From positions 4,896,018 to 4,960,017 of the forward strand of contig OX246743.1 of assembly GCA_945910005.1 (NCBI GenBank): a DNA stretch of 64,000 nucleotides, written 5' to 3'. Made by a program: the position numbers and the translations under genes. The notes beneath the pieces are model-generated. The model saw only the letters and a list, made by a program, of their open reading frames with translations. It was not told the DNA's origin and made no database searches. How positions within the stretch are numbered: the stretch's first letter is position 1; every line of letters begins with the position of its first letter. Of this stretch, positions 22,903-34,435 are shown one piece after another. Origin of the DNA: Isoperla grammatica (taxonomy: Eukaryota > Arthropoda > Insecta > Plecoptera > Perlodidae).

Positions 22903-24099
22903 CTACAGACGGATCTCAGGTGTCACCCATTTTTTAGACTTGGGTCTGTTGGTCATTTTGTACTTAGTAAGTGGAAAGGCAATATTAAATAGTGTCAAGT
23001 AACGCATGTGAAACGCAATGAAGCAATCATCCACAGTCGTCCCTGAGTAAGTTGACAACCAAAGCTCTTTTTGTAGTAGGGAGATAAAGTAAGCAATGTT
23101 CTCGTCAGAGTACTTGCGTTTGTATGAAGGTGGTATAACAGTATTTGGTGCAGTTAGAAGTTGAAGAGAGATCGCATGGTGATCTGAGAGTCCTGGGTCA
23201 ATGGTATTAGTTAAAAAAGAACTTGAGTCTAGAGTAGTGAAAATATTGTCCAGGAGAGTTGAGCTGGACGGTGTTATGCGCGTAGGTGTGAAAATAGTGG
23301 ATGACAAGTTGAAGAATCCTAATGTATCCTGGAGTTGAGCTCTGGCTATGGAAGGTTGTAGAAAATCTATGTTAAAGTCACCGCAGATTATTAAATTGGC
23401 TTTTGGATACAATTTGGTGAGAATTATAAGGGATTTATCAAATTTGTTTATAAAACTAGTAGCATCACTAGAGGGTGACCTGTATATGGAGAGGATAATA
23501 ACACAACTTGTATTGGGTTGAGATAATATAACACCAGTACATTCAAAGACCTTCTCTGTACAAAGCTTGTGTATATTTGGAATTGGAGTAACATTTAATT
23601 GTGGTTTAGAGAGAATTGCAACACCCCCAAACGGGGCACTACGGCAGTAGATGTTGGAATTTACGTAAGGAGGGATTGAGAAAGTCAATGCTTCAGTATA
23701 TGACAGCCAGTGCTCAGATATACAAAATATATCAGGGGACTGATCATCAAGAAAGAGCTCTACTTCTTCAAATTTATTTTTTATAGATCGAACATTAAGG
23801 GATAAAATATGCAAGTAATGTTGATTGGTAGGAAGAGGTGTAGCCAGAGTATACCTATTAGTGATGTTTATTGTACTGTTTATTTTTGTTTTGGCTGAAT
23901 GAGTGGCGGGAGGATTAACGTGTTGCGTCATGTGGGAGTTTTTACATTTTTGCGACCACCGCAAACCTTTGGGCACCCATTTTATTTTATTTTGTAATGT
24001 TACACAGTGCAAATAAAATACAGAGGAAATGTATCTTGTGAGGAACACTAGTGGCTTTCTCCGGGGCGTGGGGTCCTCTGTGTCTCTGCAATTATTCAC
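22903..24099 (-). pseudogene. LINE ORF2, endonuclease (EEP) part
   Basis: 398 codons, minus strand. The apurinic-like (exonuclease-endonuclease-phosphatase) domain spans residues about 97-315 and shows all the expected catalytic blocks: LNVRS (101-105), the ISEHW box with its Glu near residue 129, SIYRSP (204-209), GDFN (240-243) and SDHH (305-308). This enzyme nicks target DNA to prime reverse transcription. The first roughly 41 residues are not LINE sequence: they read through the adjacent repeat R1 (matching 52640-52730), and the apparent start is GTG. The first ATG is at about residue 57. The frame ends at 22903 and the reverse transcriptase frame opens at 22888, so a frameshift separates domains that should be fused. 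Confidence 0.85.
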
Positions 24100-24345
24100 T
24101 GGTGAAATATGAAATTTGGTGAATGTTTACCCGGGTAACCGATGCCTATCGACGCCGTTAGTTGTATACATGTTGAAAAACAAAAGCCGATACGTTACTT
24201 TAAAAGGAGTATAAAGGGTATATAGGGTGTATGTAGGGATGCGTGACGTGACTGAGTGCCTAAAACGCTAAATTGGGTGGGTCGCAGAAAAAAGTGCGGG
24301 GGAATCTCCCCCCATTCCCCCCCCCCCCCTTCCTACATGCCTGCC
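23986..24345. repeat. Right half of dispersed repeat R1
   Basis: Shares with 52640-52905 the words GAAATGTATCTTGT, GGCTTTCTCCGGGGCGTGGG, GTTTACCCGGGTA, CTAAAACGCTAAATTGGGTG and GGGGAATCTCCCCCCATTCC. It holds an extra segment of about 90 bp (24140-24245) that is largely absent from the other copy. Confidence 0.9.
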
Positions 24346-24425
24346 CCAAACCATTCACTACTTGCATGCTTAACTCGCTTCAAGGGGTAGTATCTACGTC
24401 AAAAACCGCAGAAAATGTTCATTAT

Positions 24426-24705
24426 TAAATTATATCTCAAAATTGCAACAAGAAATCGAAAATCTAAATCAGCAGCGCACTGTGCTTTGGTAAGCCCTAC
24501 AGACTGAATAAAATATTATAACCATTAGCGAAGTATTTTGATTACAATTCAATAATTAGTAATAAAATTAATTATTTATAAAACAATATACAGATAATAA
24601 TATAAGTCACGACTTAGCGCATTCAATGTGTAGGGCTTACTAAACCACAGTGCGCTGTTGATTCAGATTTTCGATTTCGAAGCCCATTATTGTTATATAA
24701 TTTAA
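24426..24705. mobile_element. Foldback MITE
   Basis: Inverted arms of about 58 bp: AAATCGAAAATCTAAATCAG from 24453 and its reverse complement ending 24677, both continuing through AGCGCACTGTG and TAAGCCCTACA. Shorter AAATTATAT/ATATAATTT pairing extends outward. AT-rich spacer, no coding. Confidence 0.8.
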
Positions 24706-25362
24706 ATTGTTACAACACTATTTATTATTCAAGAGAAGAACCATTCTGTGCAACAAATAAGTGCATCATAATTCACAAAGTGATTTTTGTTTTCATTTAA
24801 TGTAATGAGTTGTTGTTGCAAGTGGAGCTGTCTGTTTAACTTGAAAATGTATATAATGTAAATAGAAAATGAAACGTTTGGAAATCTGATCAGAATATTT
24901 CTCGTACGATTCACCACCATAGGTGATACAGAAAGGCCTTAATATTTGTATCGATTGGATTCACAGTACAATACAATGACAATGTTTTTTTTTTCAATAA
25001 GAACATCAACAACGGCTGTTGAGACGGACAGTGGCTTTAGATCGTCCGCCGATGTATGTTGGCTTTACTTGCCGAATATTATCCCAGGGATTAGTTTGAT
25101 CGCCCTACAATGCAAGAGACTTAACTCATGCTCAAAATACAACGTGAAACAAATGAATGAACAAATTCCATGAATTCGTAATCCGGCTTTTTGTCTTGCT
25201 ACAAGATCGCATTCAGTAGAACGATTAATGTTATATTTTCCCAGAGTATTAGGTTCTTCAAATCAACTTTTAAAATCAAGGTTTTATGAATATATACACC
25301 AGATTATCTGGGCCTGCAGAGAAAAAAACAAATTTATAGAAAATTAATAACGTTTGGATTGA
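24706..25362. other. Single-copy AT-rich DNA
   Basis: No gene or repeat recognised; frames of 63-75 codons lack motifs. Confidence 0.4.
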
Positions 25363-25552
25363 ATACGGTGATACAATAATAATGAGTTTTGATGAAATAC
25401 GATGATACAATAATAATGAGTTTTGATGAAATACGATGATACAATAATAATGAGTTTTGATGAAATACGACGATACAATAATAATGAGTTTTGATGAAAT
25501 ACGATGATACAATAATAATGAGTTTTGATGAAATACGATGATACAATAATAA
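25363..25552. repeat. 34-bp minisatellite
   Basis: Between five and six units of GAGTTTTGATGAAATACGAT followed by GATACAATAATAAT, nearly identical. Confidence 0.95.
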
Positions 25553-26475
25553 TGACACAGATAACAAATTATCTGTGATAATGAGTTTGGATTAAGTACG
25601 ATTATACAAGAACAATTATCGTATTATCCCAACTATTCCAAACGTAACGAATGTTTCATAGAGTTGTTTCGTTATCTGTATACTCGGATAGTCGGGTGTA
25701 TCTTCCCAAAACTTCGATTTTGAACGTTTTTTTACAACGCTTATATTAGCTTGCTGTGTTTGTTTGTCTGGACGGAATCTTAGAATCGATATTTCACCTA
25801 CTTCTAAATGTCCGATCAAGCTGAAATTTTTCACACAGACGTATTCTGAATGACAATACATAAATCAATTGTCATATTTACTAAATTGTCAATTAATTCC
25901 TCATAATTAAATTAAAACGTTTTATATGGGAATCGATATTTAACCCACTTGCCAAATTTATTTGTTACTTTTTAGTGCATTTAAATATAAGCGTTGTTTT
26001 AAAAAAAAAAATTATTTTTTCATGTAATATTATTTAAAGCTACGAACAGAAACCGTTAATTATCACGCTTTGCTGCAATATTAACTCAAGTGCGCTTGTT
26101 CACATGTGAACATGAAGGTAGGCCTACTCACTACGCATGATTCATGTGGTTACTAGTAGTTACTAGTTACTAGTACTTCAAGTGTACGCTGTTTTCAAGC
26201 GTATTTACTTTGGCATCTGTTATTCGCTGTAATTGCGAATCCAAGTCCACCTGATGAAACTCACACGAAGCTTATAGGAAGGGGAAATGTGGCAGCATTT
26301 TCAATCACGTCACCGGCTCAGATCGATTCAAGCGAATGTAAAGTGGGATCTGCTTAAGCCGGACAACTATTCACGAAGGGGCCTAATTCTCTTCTCCGCC
26401 TCGCAACCGAATTTGAAAGTGAACTAACAGTTAAGTGTTTAGAAACATTTTTGTGAGAATGTAAGATCGCTAAAC
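25553..26475. other. Single-copy DNA
   Basis: No supported gene. An 81-codon minus frame at 25616-25861 has the plus-strand wording TTTCACCTACTTCTAAATGT and ATCAAGCTGAAATTTTTCAC, which looks like low-level dispersed-repeat remnant rather than a host gene. Confidence 0.35.
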
Positions 26476-26748
26476 TCCTGGGCCCGGATTCACAAGACGT
26501 CCTAAGTCTTTTTCTGGTCTTATCTCTACGACCGACCTAACTAAGAATAACTTGTGAATACAGGAAAATATCTTAGAACAGATTTTAAAACATATTATTG
26601 GAATGTTCATTGTGTCCTTGTTCCTACCAGGAATTAGTAACTTCTTCATGTGACCTGGGTCTGGTTTTACAGGAAGTCCAAAGTTAGGCCGGTCTTAGAG
26701 TTAAGACCAGAAAAAGACTTAGGACCTCTTTTGAATCCGGGCCCAGGT
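26476..26748. mobile_element. MITE with 45-bp terminal inverted repeats
   Basis: Starts CCTGGGCCCGGATTCACAAG and ends with the inverse reading GAATCCGGGCCCAGG. The match runs inward through CTAAGTCTTTTTCTGGTCTT and its inverted copy. 273 bp, no coding. No clear target duplication. Confidence 0.85.
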
Positions 26749-26811
26749 ATAAGAGAAGAATATTGTAAATTGTTTCATCTTAATATAAGTAAAACATTGA
26801 TCGGACAACGG

Positions 26812-26960
26812 TTAAAAACATTCATCGCACGCACTACTCACCGCGTTATATTTTGGCAACATCCGTCGCCATCCTCAGACAGAGTTGCCTCGCATCTGAG
26901 GATGGCGACGGATGTTGCTGAAATATAACGCGGTGAGTAGTGCGTGTATGTTTTTAACCA
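26812..26960. repeat. 149-bp hairpin with hammerhead-like words
   Basis: GGTTAAAAACATTCATCGCA at the left pairs with TGCGTGTATGTTTTTAACC at the right. Pairing continues through CACCGCGTTATATTTTGGCA and GCAACATCCGTCGCCATCC to a loop of about 16 bases. Only about four mismatches in roughly 65-70 base pairs per arm. The plus arm holds CTGAGGA (26896-26902) and GAAA (26920-26923) separated by a short stem-forming segment, a spacing reminiscent of hammerhead ribozyme cores known from Penelope-like retroelements. The inverted arm has CAAA in place of GAAA. Confidence 0.85.
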
Positions 26961-27710
26961 TGTTTGTCCGAATATTATCATCTTCGGGTTAATGAGTCCT
27001 GGTGTGTTATTATTGTTTCATCTTGTTTAAAGACGAATCACAAATCACGATACGAGCTTGTAACATGTTCTTTATATTGTGTGTTTCGTTTATTTAAGTA
27101 CATTTCACTAGGGTTTGTAGATAAAATAATACGAACGACTCTTTGAAGGAATAAATCGACGCATTTGACTAATTGAGGAAATGCTCAAAAGAGTTTCAAT
27201 AAAGTCCCCGGCAACGCCAGGGGGAATCCATTAATTACATCTTTCCGTTTACAAATATCGTTCGTTATTCAACGACCGTTATTATATTATAAATACAATT
27301 AATCAATAAATTTATGTTTATAATCTACCCACACAGCTGCCAACCTTATTTGCAACGAACATTTACAACGCAGAGGCCCCAATTCAGCAAAGCTCGGTTT
27401 TAGTAAGCTGGGTTTGTTAACTGGTTTCAACAAACATCGCCATGAATCTCCGGTTCCCGGCTAATCCGAGTCTAATCGAACATAACTTATGATATCAGTG
27501 TCGAAGCCGCTTTCAACCACCCCGTACTCACCGTCAGTCTCTTGAGGCGTAATTGTCAATTCAAGTCACTTCTCGTAACCGCTTTGAGGTCACCACATTA
27601 GAATCTGCAACTTGTTCGAACCAAAGCGCCTTCATCCAATCAAGATGCGCTACAGTCCGCCACAATAACGTACACCTTTACCGTTTCAATGTGAAGCCTG
27701 GTTCTATAGT
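26961..27710. other. Single-copy DNA
   Basis: Nothing recognised. Confidence 0.4.
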
Positions 27711-28194
<484 letters not shown>

Positions 28195-28472
28195 GCTATA
28201 ATAATACGAGCGAGCAGGTATAGACACCGGACACTGGGCAGTGGTTGCGGCGGCGACTGTACGAACCTGATAAGTCTTGAATCACGTATCTGAACAACCA
28301 ATCAGCGAAATGTTGAGCGAGTTGTGGTCCAGCCCATACACGCCCCTTTCTACCTGCCTACTTTACTTTCGAACTGGTACTTCAAGGCCGTTGGGATTTA
28401 ACAGTCCCCCACAAACCTAAGCGCGCCACAATCGAGAGGGCGTAACTTCAACATGGCGGTCATCGTTGGGAT

Positions 28473-28905
28473 AGGATAAGCCCATATCACACTACAATTG
28501 GAATCGTAGACTGGAGTCGCCAATTGCAATCGCAATCTACAATTATCCAATCACACTTGACCAGCTGAAAATCCTAAAATCGTGCAAAGGAAATAAATTC
28601 AATAATAATAATAACTAATAAGACAAGCCTTAATCACAAACAAATATATATAATTAAAGTTATTGGCTCTTTGTTTCCATTAAAGTAGTTGTTGCTTGAG
28701 GTTATGTTGTGACAGTGCGCAATACGAATTTCACCGTTCTCCTTCCTGATTGGTTCACGTGACTCGGATCTACGATTCACAATCTTATTTTAGAGCTCGG
28801 TCTATAAAAAGATTGCAATCGTAGACTGGCCGAACTGGGATTGGCGGCGCATGCGCCGCCAATCGTAAGCCCGAATCTACGATTGCAATTGTCAGTTCGG
28901 AACGT
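28473..28905. mobile_element. MITE interrupted by the LTR retrotransposon (left part)
   Basis: Terminal word GCCCATATCACACTACAATT at the left is answered by GTGATATGGCC at 33864-33874, beyond the LTR element. Inside, ATCGTAGACTGG (28503 and 28817) and GATTGCAAT words recur in both orientations, and there is a palindromic GGCGGCGCATGCGCCGCC near 28842-28860. This MITE was the landing site of the LTR element. Confidence 0.7.
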
Positions 28906-30001
28906 TGTAACATTACAGACAAGTTGGGTGCCAATTGTAGCAAAACCCCACGAGTTGAGTGCCAATTGTAACATTGCAGACAAGTGGACTCAGGGCGCCA
29001 ACCCATACTTGGAGTAAATTGACTAGCTCAAGTCAGCAGAAGGAATTTATTAATGAATGTAACCAAAAAGGGTGAAATAAAAATCCAAAAAGTATAAAGG
29101 AGGGTGAGTGAATGACCTTCAGGAACTAAGGTTAAATGTAACACATGATATCAGGTTAAATGCACTTGTATATTGTACCAAAACATAGACATGATGAACA
29201 AAGGAAAATTATTGTTGAAATATTAAATGACGTTAATGTTCTGAGAGCTCTTTTTGTTAACTAAGTGTTTTTAGGCCTTTAAAAGTATCGAAACGAATTT
29301 ATGTGCACACGCAGGTAATACGTTACGGTTTTGACATTGTTGACGTTGACGGTTGATGATTGACGGTTGATGATTGACGGTTGATGATTGACGGTTGATG
29401 GTTGGCGACTAGGAGTCCCGGAACAATGAAGCGTCCCTCATTGTCTCGGTAGTCGGTACTTAGTAGTTGGTTCGAAGACTCGGTGAATCAGGTGAATCAG
29501 GTGAAGTTGTTGTTTGTATGAAACTGTATGAAGCGGAAAGGGAGGCTTAGGTCTCGCCGATGGATGTAATGGACCAAGCCATTCCCTTTGTTCGCCGAGG
29601 AACGAAAGACTAGTACGTCTGGTGCGGTCGAGGAAGTGTGTTGAAGTGGTGGTGCCTTCCTTTGTTGGTACACGCGCGTGCAGAGGACGCGTAGAGTGGA
29701 AAGTTACTGGATATGCGCACGCACCACGCATTTCGACATCTGCTTGCACTTGAAGTCGCACATGGCCCGAGTCCTCCAAGGCCACCCTTTGTTGTTCAGT
29801 TGCCACACATCCGCTAGATCGCCTACGTATTCACTTTTGTAGAACAGTGCATTATTGTATCGAATGTGCACGTGTGAGTTGGGCAATGTTCATGGTACAC
29901 ACAAGTATAAAAGTATATGAAATAATGAAATAATAAGAAAAACATATGATAATAATGTTGATTACGAAAAAATGAATAATGAACAGGGTGGGTGCGCTAC
30001 A
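28906..30001 (-). repeat. 3' LTR of the LTR retrotransposon
   Basis: 1096 bp. On the element strand it carries AATAAA (plus 29046-29051) about 140 bp before its end, a plausible polyadenylation signal, and TATA-like words (plus 29900-29925). It includes four 14-bp tandem units (TGACGGTTGATGAT) at 29340-29402 and a 122-codon GTG-initiated frame (29438-29806) of unknown meaning. Confidence 0.93.
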
Positions 30002-31304
30002 ATACCCCCCTTCAAAATTGGTTAAAATGTTGAATAATATTTTTAAATGATTTTGAAATAGTAGTATGTGCACTGAGGGTGCGTACATGTTGTACATCGA
30101 TATTACTTCTTATCAACATAAACAAGCTACAAAATATATGAATACAAACTTATACAAATACAAAATATATATGCGAGTCTATAGGTATGATAAGGTATAG
30201 GGATATTAGGAAGGGATGTGAGCAATCTCATATGTGTATCCCCCTTGTGTATATGTATCCCTGTTTGCAAACTTCTGCGTAAATCCTATCTCGTAGGCCA
30301 TAATCATAGCTGTGTCGTCATAAAGTGTGATATCCGTTTACTTTCCATTACTTTAACCCCCCAAAACCCCGTTATGTTTTATTAGGCGAAGACGTAATTT
30401 GACTAAATTTTCACATACAGTCTAGAATTTTGGTCGCTTGCCATATCCAAGTGGTCCAAGCTTTTTTTAAATTGAAAAGTCCGAAACCCGGTCAAGTACC
30501 CCGGCTAGAAAGGCTTGACCTCCAAAATGCCTCATTAGTGCTTTACAGTTCGTGAACGTTGTAAAATCAAAAACATGAGACGGTCCCCATGGAACTACGT
30601 CTCCCTCCGTAGTGTATCCAATGAAGGATAAAACACTACCCCCCTTCTCCATTAGCTTCCTTAGCTTCAACGATGATACCCCCCTAGGTAAGACCCATTT
30701 GGATACATACCTTCCCCAAGCTTCGCAGTAATGAGGTACAAATTATAACGTCTTCTTTAAAATGGACAGTTGATCAAAAAAGTTACATCAAAAGCCATGA
30801 ATACATGTCGTCCCATATCTATTGAACCTGTCACATAATAATAACTAAACTAAGGTTGATAAGCCTAACCTCGCACAATTCCTCTCGTCCACAAGTGGCA
30901 CATCCACGAAGAAATGAACGGTCGGTTTATCTAGTCGTTGATCGTTGTTAAATATTATAAATGAAAAATGTTTACTCGACGTTATGTTCGTAAAATGAAA
31001 AATGTTTAATCGACGTTATGTTTTAATCGTTGTTAATTATCGTATTGTATCGTTTCTGTCGTATCGTTGTTAATAATATGTATCGTTGTTTAGTTTACTC
31101 TTTTCAATGTTATCGTAGAACATGTTTTAATCGTAGTTTATAAATGTACTGAAAAATATGCTAAAATCAAAAACCAAAATCAAATTCCAAAGTCGTGTCC
31201 AAAAAATGCTAAGTCGTCAACTAGGCGTACTAATTCGCTCGTCCGATAATTTCTTAAAGGCACATCCACGCAAACTAGCACTAACGGTAGAATCCGGCTT
31301 GAAT
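30002..31304 (-). other. 3' internal region of the LTR retrotransposon, no recognisable pol
   Basis: Holds the polypurine tract at 30003-30013 and a minus-strand open stretch (30467-30720) reading KLRKLMEKGGSVLSFIGYTT and ending VLDRVSDFSI, which looks like decayed coding sequence but which I cannot assign. 30960-31140 has repeated ATCGTTGTT/GACGTTATG words. No polymerase motifs. Confidence 0.6.
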
Positions 31305-32660
31305 TTAAATTGTCGTACTGCCGCGAAATGTCAATGCTTGGAAAATGTTATCGATAGTTAAATTTATTTGTTTATAAGCAAGTTTTTTAATCAAACTACA
31401 GGAATTTAACCTGCAACTTCCACTTTTCATCTCACTATCTATTTTTGTCGCTTTCGGTATTCTTGTCTTTATTCGGTGTTTATTGTCATGTTTAATCAAA
31501 GTCATGAGGCTAATCAAGAGTCTAATTAACTTTGTCGTTATACGATGATGATGTTTTATCGTTCTGGGTTTAGTGTCGCATTTTGTTTTACTTTCGCGTT
31601 TGATGTTTTTCGCATGTTTAACTTTCTTAAGTTTCGATGTTTTGTTCTTATTTCTTGTCGCATTCGGTATCTTATCGTTGAGTATCTTATTCGTATTTGT
31701 TGTCGCGTTTGTTACTTTTCCTTTCACGTGTGTCCGTAGACGTATGCAATGTTTTATCTTATTCGGCGCTTTTCTTACTTTTATTCGAGTCCGTAGACAT
31801 ATGCAATCTCTTATCATTTTCGGCGAGTTTCTTAGTTTTATTTTGGTCCGTAGACATGTTAAATCTCTTATCTTATTTTTCGTCACTTTCGATGTTTTTA
31901 TTTTTATCTTAGTTATCTCCTTTGTTATTTTCTTATTTGTCGCGTTCGGTGATCTTACTTTTGTAATTATTCGTCGCTTTTTTACGGTGTATTTATCTTT
32001 AGTCGCATTCGGTGATCTTACTTTCGTAATTATGCGTCGCTTTTTTATGATGTATTTATCTTTAGTCGCGTTCAGTGAATGGTCAATATTTTTAGGTCGC
32101 GTAGTATCATCGTTTACTGTTATGGTCTGGTCCTCGAGGGTTGTAACATTTATCGCTCCCGTGACCTTGTCTGCCGGCTGTTCGAGTGTGTTTACAATAT
32201 CGAAGTTCGTGAATGAATGAATGCTCTGATCTACAGCTGTTCTTCCTAAACTATTATCAGTTTCTGTTTCTGTCGCGTTCGATGTCGAGTCAAATATTCC
32301 TAACAAGTCGTCGAATTTAGCATCTAATCTAGCTTCAAATCTATCAAACCTATCATCAAATTTATTTATTTGTTTCCCCAATTTAGCAATTTCAAGTGTC
32401 AGTTGTGTAAGCATGCTGTTTATGTTTGTTAACTCACTGTGAGATTGGGTACCAGGTAGTTGATCAGATGTGGTGCTGCTGGAACTTTGCACAGGTAGCG
32501 GAGATGACGAATGGTGTATAGGCGAAGGTGGTGACAGTATCGGGGAAGACTCGATCGCAGTAGACTGCGCGATCGGCAAGCCGACTTCACTGTTGATAGC
32601 AGTACATGTATTAGTTTCCTCATCACAATTCTCCTGAAGGTCAGATTGTTGAGACCCCAT
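31305..32660 (-). CDS. Gag-like or unknown protein of the LTR retrotransposon
   Basis: 451 codons from a true ATG, 100 bp inside the 5' LTR boundary. Residues 1-75 are Ser/Thr/Pro-rich and acidic (start MGSQQSD; the glycine at position 2 could be a myristoylation site). About 82-125 form a heptad-like coiled coil (LTLEIAKLGKQINKFDDRF, then DRFEARLDAKFDDLL). From about 190 on it is strongly basic, with two near-identical copies of KRRIITKVRSPNAT and later Lys/Arg/Thr-rich low-complexity sequence. No zinc knuckle, protease or polymerase motif. Position and coiled coil suggest a structural (gag-type) protein that could package RNA, but this is inference. Confidence 0.6.
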   Translation of the reverse strand: MGSQQSDLQENCDEETNTCTAINSEVGLPIAQSTAIESSPILSPPSPIHHSSSPLPVQSSSSTTSDQLPGTQSHSELTNINSMLTQLTLEIAKLGKQINKFDDRFDRFEARLDAKFDDLLGIFDSTSNATETETDNSLGRTAVDQSIHSFTNFDIVNTLEQPADKVTGAINVTTLEDQTITVNDDTTRPKNIDHSLNATKDKYIIKKRRIITKVRSPNATKDKYTVKKRRIITKVRSPNATNKKITKEITKIKIKTSKVTKNKIRDLTCLRTKIKLRNSPKMIRDCICLRTRIKVRKAPNKIKHCIRLRTHVKGKVTNATTNTNKILNDKIPNATRNKNKTSKLKKVKHAKNIKRESKTKCDTKPRTIKHHHRITTKLIRLLISLMTLIKHDNKHRIKTRIPKATKIDSEMKSGSCRLNSCSLIKKLAYKQINLTIDNIFQALTFRGSTTI

Positions 32661-32760
32661 TATGGTAATGGCAGCTCAACAATTGGGACAAAATTAACTT
32701 TAAAATTTAAATTATCTCGGTGTGAACAAGTATCGAAGCCCCACTAGTTGGCAAGCCAAT

Positions 32761-33856
32761 TGTAACATTACAGACAAGTTGGGTGCCAATTGTAGCAAAA
32801 CCCCACGAGTTGAGTGCCAATTGTAACATTGCAGACAAGTGGACTCAGGGCGCCAACCCATACTTGGAGTAAATTGACTAGCTCAAGTCAGCAGAAGGAA
32901 TTTATTAATGAATGTAACCAAAAAGGGTGAAATAAAAATCCAAAAAGTATAAAGGAGGGTGAGTGAATGACCTTCAGGAACTAAGGTTAAATGTAACACA
33001 TGATATCAGGTTAAATGCACTTGTATATTGTACCAAAACATAGACATGATGAACAAAGGAAAATTATTGTTGAAATATTAAATGACGTTAATGTTCTGAG
33101 AGCTCTTTTTGTTAACTAAGTGTTTTTAGGCCTTTAAAAGTATCGAAACGAATTTATGTGCACACGCAGGTAATACGTTACGGTTTTGACATTGTTGACG
33201 TTGACGGTTGATGATTGACGGTTGATGATTGACGGTTGATGATTGACGGTTGATGGTTGGCGACTAGGAGTCCCGGAACAATGAAGCGTCCCTCATTGTC
33301 TCGGTAGTCGGTACTTAGTAGTTGGTTCGAAGACTCGGTGAATCAGGTGAATCAGGTGAAGTTGTTGTTTGTATGAAACTGTATGAAGCGGAAAGGGAGG
33401 CTTAGGTCTCGCCGATGGATGTAATGGACCAAGCCATTCCCTTTGTTCGCCGAGGAACGAAAGACTAGTACGTCTGGTGCGGTCGAGGAAGTGTGTTGAA
33501 GTGGTGGTGCCTTCCTTTGTTGGTACACGCGCGTGCAGAGGACGCGTAGAGTGGAAAGTTACTGGATATGCGCACGCACCACGCATTTCGACATCTGCTT
33601 GCACTTGAAGTCGCACATGGCCCGAGTCCTCCAAGGCCACCCTTTGTTGTTCAGTTGCCACACATCCGCTAGATCGCCTACGTATTCACTTTTGTAGAAC
33701 AGTGCATTATTGTATCGAATGTGCACGTGTGAGTTGGGCAATGTTCATGGTACACACAAGTATAAAAGTATATGAAATAATGAAATAATAAGAAAAACAT
33801 ATGATAATAATGTTGATTACGAAAAAATGAATAATGAACAGGGTGGGTGCGCTACA
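32761..33856 (-). repeat. 5' LTR of the LTR retrotransposon
   Basis: Matches the 3' LTR with no difference that I can see, including the 14-bp repeats (33196-33258) and the 122-codon frame (33293-33661). Followed on the minus strand by the internal region starting at 32760. Confidence 0.93.
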
Positions 33857-34435
33857 ACGTAATGTGATATGGCCTATAGATTCTTGTGTATAATATGCTC
33901 TGTAGTATACGAATGCAATGAAGACAGATGTGCTATAACAACAATGTAGTTATTGTTAAGGATTTCTTCAGAAAATCAATTTTGTGTTTAACATTACCAA
34001 AATAAAAATATATAGGTACTTATTGGCAATATTTGACATTATACTATAAATTAATGCTTAAAGTCTGTTATTACTTTGAAACGAAACACTGATTCAAACG
34101 ATGTATTATGAGATTATCGTCTGCACAAAGTTGTTGTGTTATTTCAGACAAATTGATAATATGATATATAAGTGATTATTTTATGGGGTTGTGACATTTC
34201 TTATCAAATCGTGCGAGTATGATTTTTGAGTGGGGGCACTGGTGGTTGAATCTCCAGTACTTGTTTCCCGTTTTGATCTTGAACAAAGTTCTTCCAGCGT
34301 TTGTATTTAGTACGGTTATAATCATTTAGTAAAAAAATAGCTATGCGTGTTCCGTTCTCTATAGTTTATAAACACTTATAAACAGTGTGCAATAGTGTGA
34401 GTAAAGTACAGTAAAGTGAACAATGGTAAGCTTTG
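33857..34435. other. MITE right end and single-copy DNA
   Basis: 33857-33877 completes the interrupted MITE. The rest is AT-rich with nothing recognised. Confidence 0.45.

Larger units (their letters stand above)
20749..23985 (-). mobile_element. Nearly full-length Jockey/CR1-group LINE
   Basis: Minus-strand non-LTR retrotransposon with endonuclease and reverse transcriptase regions and a long (TAAA)n tail at its 3' end (plus-strand TTTA run 20749-20824). It sits inside dispersed repeat R1, whose uninterrupted copy is at 52400-52905. The coding region is broken by two frame changes, one near 22890-22905 between the endonuclease and reverse transcriptase parts and one near 21811-21825 just before the YADD box. 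It is therefore inactive, though otherwise well preserved. The target duplication is hidden by the A/T-rich junctions. Confidence 0.9.
28906..33856 (-). mobile_element. Young non-autonomous LTR retrotransposon, 4951 bp
   Basis: Two 1096-bp direct repeats (28906-30001 and 32761-33856), each starting TGTAAC and ending GCTACA on the plus strand, flanked by ACGT on both sides (28902-28905, 33857-33860). Orientation is minus: a polypurine tract AAGGGGGG lies immediately before the left LTR when read on the minus strand (plus 30003-30013), and the only sizeable internal frame is on the minus strand. The two LTRs agree at every position I compared, so insertion is recent. The 2759-bp interior carries one 451-codon frame and no recognisable protease, reverse transcriptase, RNase H or integrase, so it must borrow these from a relative. 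The primer-binding site downstream of the 5' LTR (minus-strand ATTGGCTTGCCAACTAG) is not one I can assign to a tRNA. Confidence 0.93.
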
